A stretch of DNA of 64,000 nt from DATMER01 sp031390755. GTDB lineage: Bacteria; Acidobacteriota; Thermoanaerobaculia; Multivoradales; UBA5704. A program made the translations under genes and the position numbers. Of the stretch, positions 7,376 through 16,228 are shown piece by piece. The notes under the pieces were generated by a model. The model was not told the DNA's origin. It made no database searches and was given only the letters and a program-made list of their open reading frames with translations. The stretch's first letter is position 1. Each line of letters opens with the position of its first letter. Location of the stretch: positions 1-64,000 of the forward strand of contig JANMTS010000094.1 of the NCBI GenBank assembly GCA_031390755.1. Direction: 5' to 3'.

Positions 7376-8869
7376 ATGCTCAGGATCAAGCTCAGGCTGC
7401 GGCAGCTCGTGCTGGCGGTGCTCGCGCTGCGCAACGGATGGGGATACAAGGAGATCGCCGTCCGCACGGGACGATCCCACGCGCAGGTGGCGGAAGCGCT
7501 CGCCCGCAAGAGGAAATCGGGGGATCTGGACACCGAGGTCTACGAGGCTCTGCTGCCCGGCGTGCTGCCGGCCGCGGCTCCCCGCCGGGCTTCGGCGACG
7601 GCGGTGACCTCCTGTCTGGAGGCGCTCGACGAGATCGACCGGGCGGAGGATCTGTCGGACGAGGAGCTGAGCGCGGTCGAGGAGGCCGTGCGGCGGATGT
7701 CCCGCGGCTACCGCCGGTTCCTGACCGCAGCGGTGAGGCGATTGCGAACCGCGCCTCTCGGGGAGACCGCCCCGCACGTCTTCGAATTGCCGTTCTGCCG
7801 CCGGCAGGCGAAGGGGCTTCTGGAGGTGTTACGGCGGCTGGACCGGCGCCCGCGGCTGGCGGTGGTGAGGCTGACCCGGCGGTTTCAGGTCTGGGCGCTG
7901 GCGGAGCTTTGCTGCGAGGAGTCCGAGAACAAAGCGTCGCGCAACGTTCGGGAAGCGGCGGCCTGGGCGCGGCTCGCGCTGGCGGTCGCCTGGCTCGTGC
8001 GCGGGCCACAGAGCTGGCGCAATGCCATCCGCGGGTACGCCCTGGCCCACTGGGCGAACATCCTGCGGGTGCGCGGTGAGCTCCAGGCCGCTGAGGCCTG
8101 CTTCGAGAAAGCCTGGCGGCTCTGGAAGGCGGGCTTCGACCCGGCCGGCGCGCTCGATCCGGGACGTCTGTTCGACCTCGAAGGATCTCTGCGCCGGGGC
8201 CAGCGCCGGTTCCCCGAGGCACTCGCCCTATTCGAGAAGGCCACGCCCTTGAGCCGGTGCCCCGAGCGCGTGCTGATCAAGATGGGGACCACCTATGTGG
8301 TTATGGGTGAGTACAAGCAGGCTGTCGCGGTGTTGCTGGAAGCCGGCCCCGGTGTCGAGCGCCGAGGCGATTCGCGCCTGCTCTACATGCAGCGTTTCAA
8401 TCTCGCCGTGACGTACACACACCTTGGGAGATTCTCCGAGGCCTCGGAGCTGGTTGAGCAGGTACGCGACCTCGCCAGGAGTCTGGGCGACGACCTTTTT
8501 CTGGTTCGTGTGCTCTGGCTGGAGGGGCGAATCCTGGCCGGCCTGGGAAGCCGGGAGGCCGCCCGCTCGCTGCTGAAGGAAGCCCGCAACAGATTCGAAT
8601 CCGAGGGGCTCGCCTACGACGTGGCGCTGTGCCTGCTGGAAGAGGCAGCTCTGCTGCTCGCCGGCCGCCGGACCCGCGACGTCAAGGCGCTCAGCCTGGA
8701 CCTCGCGGTGGTGTTCCAATCCAAGGGAGTCCACCGCGAGGCCCTGGCCGCGCTCCAGCTGTTTCAGCAGGCCGTGGAGACGGACGCGGCCACGGTCTCG
8801 CTGGCCCGCCGCGTTCTGGCCTACCTCTTCCTTGCGCGCCACGACCAGGGCTTGCGGTTCGAATCATGA
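7376..8869 (+). CDS. HTH-TPR regulator 1, candidate peptide receptor
   Basis: The 497-residue protein has an N-terminal helix-turn-helix (NGWGYKEIAVRTGRSHAQVAEAL, about residues 20-42, quoted in two parts: NGWGYKEIAVRT and GRSHAQVAEAL), a linker, then a helical array from about residue 145 with TPR-like periodicity (AHWANILRVRGELQAAEACF; LYMQRFNLAVTYTHLGRF; RVLWLEGRILAGLGS). The C-terminal 350 residues are closely similar to the product of 9196-10671, while the N-terminal DNA-binding parts differ. HTH plus TPR is the architecture of RRNPP regulators that sense small peptides. A small exported peptide gene lies head-on, overlapping the last 6 bases. Regulator function is likely; peptide sensing is inference. 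Confidence 0.7.
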   Translation: MLRIKLRLRQLVLAVLALRNGWGYKEIAVRTGRSHAQVAEALARKRKSGDLDTEVYEALLPGVLPAAAPRRASATAVTSCLEALDEIDRAEDLSDEELSAVEEAVRRMSRGYRRFLTAAVRRLRTAPLGETAPHVFELPFCRRQAKGLLEVLRRLDRRPRLAVVRLTRRFQVWALAELCCEESENKASRNVREAAAWARLALAVAWLVRGPQSWRNAIRGYALAHWANILRVRGELQAAEACFEKAWRLWKAGFDPAGALDPGRLFDLEGSLRRGQRRFPEALALFEKATPLSRCPERVLIKMGTTYVVMGEYKQAVAVLLEAGPGVERRGDSRLLYMQRFNLAVTYTHLGRFSEASELVEQVRDLARSLGDDLFLVRVLWLEGRILAGLGSREAARSLLKEARNRFESEGLAYDVALCLLEEAALLLAGRRTRDVKALSLDLAVVFQSKGVHREALAALQLFQQAVETDAATVSLARRVLAYLFLARHDQGLRFES

Positions 8870-9079
8870 TCCCTTCGGGCAACCGCTGGGGTCCGCAATG
8901 CAGCCCTCGTCGGTCTGCGGGGCGGGCTGGCAGCCGCCGCTTGGGTCGCCGATGCAGCCTGCGTCGACGGCTGCCGAGGCCGAAGAGAGCAGGCTCCACA
9001 GAGAGTCGACAAGGCTGGAACTTACACCAGGGTTGAGGAGGGAGGCGGCGATGGCAACAATGAGAAGGGCTCGGCGCAT
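8864..9079 (-). CDS. Small exported peptide with Cys-x-x-Asp-Pro-Ser-Gly repeats
   Basis: The ATG at 9079 has a GGAG 8 bases upstream and gives 71 residues; an upstream in-frame ATG at 9160 adds only an Arg-rich stretch. It starts MRRALLIVAIAASLLNPGVS, a signal peptide, followed by an amphipathic segment (VDSLWSLLSSASAAVDA) and two repeats, GCIGDPSGGC and GCIADPSGC. The same order of parts is found in the prophage peptide at 42112-42480. It is divergent from the second HTH-TPR gene and convergent with the first. It could be a signal-peptide precursor, a RiPP-like precursor or a small secreted structural protein. Confidence 0.6.
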   Translation of the reverse strand: MRRALLIVAIAASLLNPGVSSSLVDSLWSLLSSASAAVDAGCIGDPSGGCQPAPQTDEGCIADPSGCPKGS

Positions 9080-9095
9080 GGGGGTGTCTCCGGCA

Positions 9096-9109
9096 CGGCG
9101 TCGACGCCG
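9096..9109. promoter_or_regulatory. Palindrome between divergent peptide and regulator genes
   Basis: CGGCGTCGACGCCG is a perfect 14-base palindrome placed 17 bases upstream of the peptide start and 86 bases before the regulator start. It is a candidate binding site for one of the two HTH-TPR proteins. GC-rich palindromes arise by chance at moderate rate in this genome, so the support is modest. Confidence 0.3.
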
Positions 9110-9195
9110 GACCTCCCTGGCCCGGCGGGCCGCGCCTGCCACTATAGGTGCCGGGTCCACGAAAATCGGGTGTTTTTCTTGGTGGAGGGACGCGC

Positions 9196-10671
9196 ATGAG
9201 CGGAACCATGAAGCCGGAGACTCTGATCGCGCGCCTGCTCCGGGCGCTTTCCGGGCTCAGCCAGATCGCGTTCGGGAAGAAGACCGGCCGGAGCCCCGTC
9301 CGAATCGATCAGTGGGAGCAAGGGAGCCCCATACCCGGCGAGCCCGACCTGAAGGCCCTGGCCGAGCTGGGCGCCGGCATCTCCCGGGACGACGCCGGCG
9401 AGCTGCTGGAGCTTTATGAGACCCAGAGAAGCGCCTTCCGCAGGAGCCTGGACGGCGCGGGAGCGCTGCTCGACGGCCTGACCGCGGCGATGATCCGCCA
9501 CGGCGCGAGCGCGGTCCGGCGCCTGTTGACGCTGCCGGCCGCCGAACGCCCGCCATCGCCCGGCGACCGAGCCGAGGCTGAGGTCCGGTTCGCGGAGCTG
9601 CGCCGCCTGAGCCGCCGCGCCCGGCTGGCCGTGGTGAGGCTGAACGAGGACTACCAGGGCTGGGCGCTCGCCGAGCGGTGCTGCGCGGAGTCCGAGGCGG
9701 AGGCGTCACGCGATCTGGCCAGCGCCGCCGGCTGGGCGCGGCTCGCCCTGGCGGTGGCGTGGAGGGTGAAGGGGCCGAAAGGCTGGCGCCTCCGGGTCCG
9801 CGCCTATGCCATGGCCCACTGGATGAACATTCTCAGGGTGCGGGGCAGGCTCGAAGCCGCCGAGATCTGCCTCGTCCGCTGGGCGAAACCTCTCTGGGAG
9901 GAAGGCGCCGATCCCTGGGGCCTTCTCGACCCCGGCCGGCTGCTCGACCTCGAAGGGTCGCTCCGTCGGACTCAGCGCCGGTTCGGCGAGGCCCTTGGGC
10001 TCTTTGAGAAAGCCGAGACCGTGAGCCACCACGTGGAGCGGGTGCTGATCAAGAGGGGTGGCACTTATGCGGTCATGGGCGACTACGGCCGCGCCCTCGC
10101 CACCTTCCTGAAAGCCGGCCCCGGCGTGGAAGCCCTGGGAGACTCGCGCCTGCTCTACATGCAGCGGTTCAATCTCGCCGTGATCCACACCCACCTGGGC
10201 AACCACGCCCAGGCGGAGGATCTGGTCAAGCTGGTCCGAGGCCTCGCCGAGGGCCTGGGAGACCGGATCTTTCTGATTCGCGTGACCTGGCTGGAGGGCC
10301 GGATCCTGGCCGGGCTCGGCCAACGCGACGGCGCCCGGCGGCTCCTGGCCGAGGCACGGCAGAAGTTCGAGCAGGAAAAGATGACCTTCGACGTGGCCCT
10401 GTGCCTCCTGGAAGAGGCCGGCCTCCTCCTCGCCGCCGGCCACACGCGGGAGGTCAAGGCGCTCACCCTGGAGCTGACCGGCGCCTTTCAATCCAAGGGA
10501 GTCCACCTGGAGGCCCAGAAGGCGCTGCGGCTGTTCCAGCAGGCCGTGGAGACCGACGCGGCCACGGCCGAGCTGGCCCGCAACGTCCTGGCCTACCTCT
10601 TCCTTGCGCGCCACGACGAGGGACGGCGATTTGAGGAGCCAGCCGGGAATAGAGGCAAGGCACTGCTTTAG
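9196..10671 (+). CDS. HTH-TPR regulator 2, candidate peptide receptor
   Basis: The ATG at 9196 follows a GGAGGGA and gives 491 residues. Residues 14-60 form an XRE-type helix-turn-helix (LSQIAFGKKTGRSPVRIDQW), then a long helical TPR region runs from about residue 130 to 480. Blocks such as AYAMAHWMNILRVRGRLEAA, SRLLYMQRFNLAVIHTHLG and RVTWLEGRILAGLGQ are nearly identical to those in the regulator at 7376-8869, so the two share a receptor-like domain with swapped DNA-binding heads. The gene is divergent from the small peptide gene. The C-terminus overlaps the next, convergent gene by 4 bases. Confidence 0.7.
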   Translation: MSGTMKPETLIARLLRALSGLSQIAFGKKTGRSPVRIDQWEQGSPIPGEPDLKALAELGAGISRDDAGELLELYETQRSAFRRSLDGAGALLDGLTAAMIRHGASAVRRLLTLPAAERPPSPGDRAEAEVRFAELRRLSRRARLAVVRLNEDYQGWALAERCCAESEAEASRDLASAAGWARLALAVAWRVKGPKGWRLRVRAYAMAHWMNILRVRGRLEAAEICLVRWAKPLWEEGADPWGLLDPGRLLDLEGSLRRTQRRFGEALGLFEKAETVSHHVERVLIKRGGTYAVMGDYGRALATFLKAGPGVEALGDSRLLYMQRFNLAVIHTHLGNHAQAEDLVKLVRGLAEGLGDRIFLIRVTWLEGRILAGLGQRDGARRLLAEARQKFEQEKMTFDVALCLLEEAGLLLAAGHTREVKALTLELTGAFQSKGVHLEAQKALRLFQQAVETDAATAELARNVLAYLFLARHDEGRRFEEPAGNRGKALL

Positions 10672-11750
10672 AACGGCGGCGTGTTCCAGGTTGTCCCGGA
10701 GAGCATCTTCTCGAAGTCCACCGTCACAGAGGGACCTGGAACGCCGTCAGTGTAGAGGTCAATTCCTGTCAAAAACTCGTCGTTCAAGTCGTATCTTCCC
10801 GAGCCACCAAACACTGGCGTAACCAACGCCGCCCCGGCGCCGATCAGGAGCTTCGAGCAGCCGAGATCCTGCCCCTCCCGGCATAGAGGCAACATCGCCC
10901 ATGTGCCAGTCGTCAGCTTGCCGGACGGTGTCCAGGAGAGATGGATCTCTCCAGCAACCCTATCTAGCGGAGGGTTGCTGGCCCCTTGGACTGCAAAGAT
11001 ATTGAAGCGGTACGTATGAGGATCCGCTCCGCGAAAGATGGCCCCTTTCCAGTCGAGCAGGCCGAATCCGGCCAGATAGAAGCGGGTCATTCTTTGCAGG
11101 ATGGCGAAGACGTGCCGGTCAAAAGGAGTGAGCTTGTCGTGGCAGGGCGTCAGAAGGCCGTCCTCACTCAGGCCGCGCCCCGGCTTGGTGCTGTTGGCGA
11201 GGAATCCATTATAGGGTTCGCCAGGGCCAGGAATCTTATAGTTGTTGATCACGAGGAAGTCGGGCTGAGGATTGCCAGGTAGACTTGGATCGATCTCGAC
11301 TTTGAGCTCGAAGTAATCTCCAGGGCTGACCATGTTGGAGTTGCTCTCCTCGCGGCCGATGCTGACCTGGCCGAGTTGCGGCCGCCCCGGGTTGACCAGA
11401 AGGGTCCGAATGCTGGGATTAATGTTGAAGGCGAGGTAGTGCTCAACGGCGTCTCGCGGCGGAGTCTGGCCAATGTCGAGGCGCCAATGCTGCATGGTAA
11501 GGGCAAGCCCTTCGTAGAAACCTACCGAGTTGCTGTAGGTTACGAGAACGCCTTTGGGAACCTGTGGGTAGGCAATGCTCTCATCCCCGGCTTTCAGCCT
11601 GCGGAGCAGTCGCTCAAGTTGCCGCTCGTTGCAGGCGACGTCTTCATCGGTAAGCGGCCGGGTTAGCTCGGCGGCCTCGCTGCGCCCGTTGGCCAGCGAC
11701 AACAAGCATGCAATCGCGAAGGCGCCGACCAGCGCTCGTGATGGTCTCAT
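10668..11750 (-). CDS. Exported protein of unknown function
   Basis: The 360-residue protein has a signal peptide (residues 1-27, ending GRSEAAE). The mature part is globular, with blocks such as DFLVINNYKIPGPGEPYNG and TPFDRHVFAILQRMTRFYL, and I do not recognise a family. It lies 11 bases downstream of the S8 protease gene on the same strand, so both are likely one transcript. The product may be a substrate, partner or inhibitor of the protease; this is only suggested by position. Confidence 0.55.
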   Translation of the reverse strand: MRPSRALVGAFAIACLLSLANGRSEAAELTRPLTDEDVACNERQLERLLRRLKAGDESIAYPQVPKGVLVTYSNSVGFYEGLALTMQHWRLDIGQTPPRDAVEHYLAFNINPSIRTLLVNPGRPQLGQVSIGREESNSNMVSPGDYFELKVEIDPSLPGNPQPDFLVINNYKIPGPGEPYNGFLANSTKPGRGLSEDGLLTPCHDKLTPFDRHVFAILQRMTRFYLAGFGLLDWKGAIFRGADPHTYRFNIFAVQGASNPPLDRVAGEIHLSWTPSGKLTTGTWAMLPLCREGQDLGCSKLLIGAGAALVTPVFGGSGRYDLNDEFLTGIDLYTDGVPGPSVTVDFEKMLSGTTWNTPPF

Positions 11751-11761
11751 GGGACAACCTC

Positions 11762-14323
11762 CTACCGGACATTGTATGCATACAGGGCGAAAGTTTGCGA
11801 GCCGGACGGGACGGACTGCCCAGTTATCCGGATCACGATCTGCTGATTTGCTGCGAAGGTATTCTTGGGGATAAAGACGGCCTCCACGTTATTCACGGCA
11901 TCACTCACGCCGGGATCGCCTCCGACGATGTAGGTGTACGAGAAGCCATTGTCGACTCCTGATACGTTCTCATTGAAGTTATTTCCTCGCCAGAAGCTGT
12001 TCCCAGGGAACGATTCAACCGTGAGCCGCAAGTCGTTGATCAGACTTGGAGTGTTGGCAGGTGCAGGTGAGGAGAGGTCGCTCCAGACAAGCACAATGAG
12101 GGTGTCTTGCCCGAGATTATCGATAACTCGAGTCCATGTGCGTTCCTGGCCGGTAGTGAGGGCCAACGCTGGATCTTCGTTGACAAGGTAGCGGCGGACA
12201 CTGGTGGCCGTGGCTCGATCCAGGTTGACAGGCCCCCATCCGAAGTCATTGCTTGGCCGATGATCACCCGCAGCGTTGAGATTGTCTGCGGTCGCGATGA
12301 GTCCGGCCTTCAAAAGGCTGGGCGAGGGATTGATACCGGCATCGAGAAGCTGCTTGCGGAGCAACGCGGCAACGCCGGCCACGACAGGCGCCGCAAAGCT
12401 CGTACCTTGTGCGTAAGAGTGATAGTCGGTCGGTGGCAGCGTATCCGGCCAATAGTCCCGGCAGATTCCCTGGCAGACATAACTCGAAGTGGCCGCGTAG
12501 GGGACCGTCGAGAAAATCCGGCCCCCCGGAGCAACGAGGTCAGGCTTGACGCGAATGTTGTGAACGAGTTGAAAGTCCGGCCATGCTGCGAAGTGAACTC
12601 CTCTTCCGCTGAACGGACTCACTTGGCGGAGTTGGTCAGCTTCCGTGGTGAACTTTGCAGGGGCCTGAGGATCGCAGGTGTTGGGCGGAGCACCTGCCTC
12701 CAAAGAGGGGCGGTAGTTCTGAGTTGCCCCGGCAGCAACCACATTCTTGGCGGTCCCAGGGTTTTCAACGGTGTTCGGGCTATCACCACTGTTACCTGCT
12801 GCGACAACCATGAGCATCGGCTGAATTCCAGCAAGATCTGGATTGGCATCCACGGTTCGCTCATCAAGGAGTTTGGCATGCTCATCGTACCGGTTGACCC
12901 CTGTGTTCCAACTGTGGTTGGCAATCAGCGCCTTGTCTCCACCCGACGCATTCGTCCGGCTGAAAGTTATGGCGGCTCTGAGCTTCGGGAGGCCGGGATT
13001 CAGGGTCTTGTTGATGATGTTGCTGATCGTGCAGTCCGCCCCCATCCTGGCCCAGATCTGCACGGCCACGATCTTCGCGTCCGGGGCGATGCCGGTGCCG
13101 AGGTAAAAGCCCTGGGCGTCCTTGGTGCCGCTGCCGGCACCGTTGCCTACGATCACCCCGGCCACCATCGTGCCGTGGCCTTGGGCGTCGGTGGTGACGG
13201 CGGTCGGAGTGGCTGGGACATAGTTGGCATTATCGATGAGCCGCTCCGGATTCTCCAAATCGGGATGATGGGCGCCGGTTGGACCGGTTCCGTCGTCGTA
13301 TCCGGTGTCGAACACGGCTACCGTCTGCTGGTTGCTTGCAGTGCGCAGCCCCCGGTTGCTCAGCCATGTCAGGTAGGGGGTGTACCCCGGGGTGCCGGGA
13401 TAGGGCGTGATCTGGGTGCCGTTGTGGCGGCCGGCGATGATCAGGCCTTGGCGCTCGTCGGAGAGGTGAGCTTCGCCGGCCGGCGAGGCTCCGAAGAGCC
13501 GGGGGCTCGTTTTCAGAAGAGCCTCCAACTCGGACCGGCCGGCGCGGACGGTCACGGAAAGCGTGTCGTCGCTGTCCCAGCGGCTGGTGCCGAGAACCTC
13601 CATGGCGGCCGGCAGCTCCGCGAGCGCCTCGTGCTCTTCGAGGCCGGGAAGGAAGCCGAGCGTCCAGGTGAGGATTTCGTCTCCGGCCTTGTCGAGCTCG
13701 TTCCGGTCGATCCGGTCGGTGGTCAGAGAGGAGCCGGCCCAGTCGAGGTAGGGGGCGACGCCGCAGCCTGAGATGGCGGCGAGTTTCCCGGCACGGACGA
13801 GGAAGGTGCCGTCTCCCAGATAGAGAGGCCTGGAGCCGGCGCAGCTGGCGAGGGCTTCGGTCCAGTCCGCTTCGATGGGAAAGGCGAAGTGGACGACGTA
13901 GAGGCCGGGGACCGGGGCGGGTTGAAGCGAGCTTCCCTCCCAGCCTCTCGGGACCGCGTCGGGCTGCGCCGGGTCAAGCTCTCGGAAAGGCAGTTGGATC
14001 GGCCTTCGGGAGCCGAGCAGGACTCCGAAGCCCTCCTCGCGAGCCAGCTTCTTGAGCGCGGCGGCGGCTTCAGGGTCGAGCCGGGCAGCCGCGAAGCTCT
14101 TGTAGTCGACGAAGTCCGGGCCGAGCGCCTCCAGAACCGACGCAGGAAGAAGGCCGGCGGGCTCGCCAGTTCCCGGGCGGGTCTTCTCCACGATCACCAG
14201 CTCGCGGCCGAGCCGGGGTGCGCGCCAACTCTCGGCGGCAAGGCCGTTGGCGGATAGAAGACAGACGAGGACAGCGGACAGGCTGGCCCAGCGGAGGGCA
14301 GAGCCCCGGCGGCGTTCGGACAT
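11762..14323 (-). CDS. Secreted subtilisin-like serine protease (S8)
   Basis: The 853-residue protein has a signal peptide (about residues 1-30), a long N-terminal region to residue 320 that may act as pro-domain, and an S8 catalytic domain. The catalytic residues are visible: D339 (AVFDTGYDDG), H383 (QGHGTMVAG), the oxyanion N511 (VVAAGNSGD) and S642 (GTSFAAPVVAG). Residues 700-853 form a beta-rich C-terminal domain like those that follow the catalytic domain in exported bacterial subtilases. It should be an extracellular protease. It probably starts a two-gene unit with the exported protein downstream. Confidence 0.93.
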   Translation of the reverse strand: MSERRRGSALRWASLSAVLVCLLSANGLAAESWRAPRLGRELVIVEKTRPGTGEPAGLLPASVLEALGPDFVDYKSFAAARLDPEAAAALKKLAREEGFGVLLGSRRPIQLPFRELDPAQPDAVPRGWEGSSLQPAPVPGLYVVHFAFPIEADWTEALASCAGSRPLYLGDGTFLVRAGKLAAISGCGVAPYLDWAGSSLTTDRIDRNELDKAGDEILTWTLGFLPGLEEHEALAELPAAMEVLGTSRWDSDDTLSVTVRAGRSELEALLKTSPRLFGASPAGEAHLSDERQGLIIAGRHNGTQITPYPGTPGYTPYLTWLSNRGLRTASNQQTVAVFDTGYDDGTGPTGAHHPDLENPERLIDNANYVPATPTAVTTDAQGHGTMVAGVIVGNGAGSGTKDAQGFYLGTGIAPDAKIVAVQIWARMGADCTISNIINKTLNPGLPKLRAAITFSRTNASGGDKALIANHSWNTGVNRYDEHAKLLDERTVDANPDLAGIQPMLMVVAAGNSGDSPNTVENPGTAKNVVAAGATQNYRPSLEAGAPPNTCDPQAPAKFTTEADQLRQVSPFSGRGVHFAAWPDFQLVHNIRVKPDLVAPGGRIFSTVPYAATSSYVCQGICRDYWPDTLPPTDYHSYAQGTSFAAPVVAGVAALLRKQLLDAGINPSPSLLKAGLIATADNLNAAGDHRPSNDFGWGPVNLDRATATSVRRYLVNEDPALALTTGQERTWTRVIDNLGQDTLIVLVWSDLSSPAPANTPSLINDLRLTVESFPGNSFWRGNNFNENVSGVDNGFSYTYIVGGDPGVSDAVNNVEAVFIPKNTFAANQQIVIRITGQSVPSGSQTFALYAYNVR

Positions 14324-14678
14324 GGCGTCTCTCCAGAGGAAGGGGATGCGGCTTCACTCCAGAGGGTGCGGCAAGGCGCCAATGGTGAGCCGTCGGCAAG
14401 TCGACGAAAAAGTCGGGGAGGTCTGTGTCGCGGAGGCACCCCTGGTCCTCGGAGGGGCGCTCAGCTCTTTGACTGCGCACACCTCCGGCCGTTTCCACCC
14501 CCTCCCCGGCGGGCGGGCCTCACGGGTCGGAATGGCGGCGGCCTTGGACACGGCGGCCGCCACTCCTCCAAGTTGTCAAGGAACACGAGCGCGGCTCTTC
14601 CAAGGCCTCAGGACTGCAAAGAACCGCACGACAGGGGCGGGAGACTGACAAAGACTGCCGTTCTTGTCAAGAGTCTTT
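14324..14678. other. Intergenic region between protease and chrA units
   Basis: No supported gene is present; the open frames here are short and compositionally like antisense GC-rich DNA. The left part should hold the leftward protease promoter. Nothing else is recognisable apart from the direct repeat that follows at 14679. Confidence 0.5.
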
Positions 14679-14706
14679 TTTCTGGACGTTCCGAATCCGC
14701 CGATAA
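14679..14706. repeat. 28-bp direct repeat, chrA-distal copy
   Basis: A perfect 28-base match, starting TTTCTGGACGTTCCG and ending CCGCCGATAA, recurs at 16201-16228. The pair brackets the chrA gene. The bases directly after it (GGTTCTTCGGTCGCGG) look like one unit of the 20-bp array found next to the other copy. Confidence 0.85.
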
Positions 14707-14749
14707 GGTTCTTCGGTCGCGGGAGAGAGCCTGGCACCGAATCGAGGCT

Positions 14750-16177
14750 TCACGAGAGGGCATGCGCCGCAAGAAACCAGAGCAAACCGGCCGTGGCGCT
14801 CACGGCGAGGGTCTTCAGCATGCCGATCTTCCACCGGAACAGGGCCAGGAACGCGAACACCGCGATGACCAGGGCTGCGGCATCCAGGGTCTTCCAGGCC
14901 GGCACGAGCCAGTGCAGGCCCATCCGGCGGGCTTCGCCGACCTCTCCGAAAAGAGTGTGGAGAGAAAACCAGACGGCGAGGTTCAAGATGACTCCGACCA
15001 CCGCCGCCGTGATCCCGGTCAGCGCGCTGCTCAGGGCGCGGTTCCCGCGGAGAGCCTCGATATAAGGCGCACCGAGAAAAATCCAGAGGAAGCAGGGTAC
15101 GAAGGTGACCCAGACCGTCACCACCGAGCCGAGGATTCCAGCCAGCAGCGGATCGAGCCCGTCAGCCAGGCGATAGGCCCCCATGAAGCCGACGAACTGA
15201 AGCACCATGATGAGGGGGCCGGGCGTCGTCTCGGCCATGCCCAGGCCGTCCAGCATCTCGCCCGGCTTGAGCCAGCCATACGTCTCCACCGCCCGCTGGC
15301 CGACGTAGGCGAGCACTGCATAGGCGCCGCCGAAGGTCACCACCGCGGCCTTGCTGAAAAAGATCCCTTCCTGAACGAGAACGTGCTGCCAGCCGAAGAC
15401 GGCGACGAGCGCCAGCATCGGGACGAACCAGAGCGTCAAGCCCACGCCGAGAACCCGGAGGGATCGCCCCAGGGAGGGCCGGACGCGATTCACCTGGGCA
15501 TCCGCCAGAGGCTCGGCCCCTGGCGGCGCGCTGCCGGGCTCATGCATCCGGGTTGCGCCGAAGGTCTCCGGCAGGACGCGGCCGCCCAGCCAGCCGGCCA
15601 GGCCCGCGCCGACCACGATCAGCGGAAAGGGGACCTTGAAGACGTGGATGGCCAGAAACGCCAGGACGGCGATCCCGATCAGGGCTCCGTTCTTGAGCGA
15701 CCGCCGGCCGATGCGAATCACCGCCTCGACCACCACCGCCATCACTGCAGGCTTCAGGCCGTAGAACAACGCTGCGACGAAAGCCGTGCCTCCAAAGCCG
15801 GCGTAGAGGATGGAGAGGCCCAGGATCGCGATGAACCCCGGGAGCACGAAGAGGATCCCCGCGGCGAGGCCGCCGGCGGTGCCGTTCAGGAGCCAGCCGA
15901 TGTAGGTGGCGAGCTGCTGCGCTTCAGGCCCCGGCAGCAGCATGCAGTAATTGAGGGCATGCAGGAATCGCTGCTCGCTGATCCAGCGCCTCTCCTCGAC
16001 GAGAATGCGGTGCATGACCGCGATCTGTCCCGCCGGTCCGCCGAAGCTTTGAAGCGCGACCCGGGTCCACACCTTCATGGCTTCCCAGAACGGAACCGGA
16101 TCCTGCGCCGCCATGGGTGACCGCTTGGGTGGATCCGGCACCGGTCCGGGGCCGGCCTGGCTCGCAAGATGTGTCAT
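14750..16177 (-). CDS. chrA: Chromate transporter ChrA
   Basis: The 475-residue membrane protein has two homologous halves, the long-chain CHR family layout. The half-site signatures are FGGPAGQIAVMHR (about residue 45) and FGGAYAVLAYVGQR (about residue 285), with GPEAQQLATYIGW and TPGPLIMVLQFVGFMGA following each. ChrA exports chromate from the cytoplasm using the membrane potential. An AAAGGTG precedes the ATG at 16177 by 9 bases; an ATG at 16114 is possible. The gene stands alone between 28-bp direct repeats, which may mean it was acquired or rearranged as a unit. Confidence 0.92.
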   Translation of the reverse strand: MTHLASQAGPGPVPDPPKRSPMAAQDPVPFWEAMKVWTRVALQSFGGPAGQIAVMHRILVEERRWISEQRFLHALNYCMLLPGPEAQQLATYIGWLLNGTAGGLAAGILFVLPGFIAILGLSILYAGFGGTAFVAALFYGLKPAVMAVVVEAVIRIGRRSLKNGALIGIAVLAFLAIHVFKVPFPLIVVGAGLAGWLGGRVLPETFGATRMHEPGSAPPGAEPLADAQVNRVRPSLGRSLRVLGVGLTLWFVPMLALVAVFGWQHVLVQEGIFFSKAAVVTFGGAYAVLAYVGQRAVETYGWLKPGEMLDGLGMAETTPGPLIMVLQFVGFMGAYRLADGLDPLLAGILGSVVTVWVTFVPCFLWIFLGAPYIEALRGNRALSSALTGITAAVVGVILNLAVWFSLHTLFGEVGEARRMGLHWLVPAWKTLDAAALVIAVFAFLALFRWKIGMLKTLAVSATAGLLWFLAAHALS

Positions 16178-16200
16178 TCTTCGGGCACCTTTCAGAGCTC

Positions 16201-16228
16201 TTTCTGGACGTTCCGAATCCGCCGATAA
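16201..16228. repeat. 28-bp direct repeat, promoter-side copy of chrA
   Basis: Identical over 28 bases to 14679-14706. It lies 23 bases upstream of the chrA start and runs straight into the 20-bp-period array. Flanking direct repeats can come from duplication on insertion or from recombination between array-like elements. Confidence 0.85.

Noticed and set aside
12107..13771. A 554-codon plus-strand frame over the S8 protease
   Set aside because: It is antisense to a protease with an intact D-H-S triad; its own translation has no known motif.
14679..16228. chrA as cargo of an insertion sequence
   Set aside because: No transposase frame or terminal inverted repeats are found; only 28-bp direct repeats are present.
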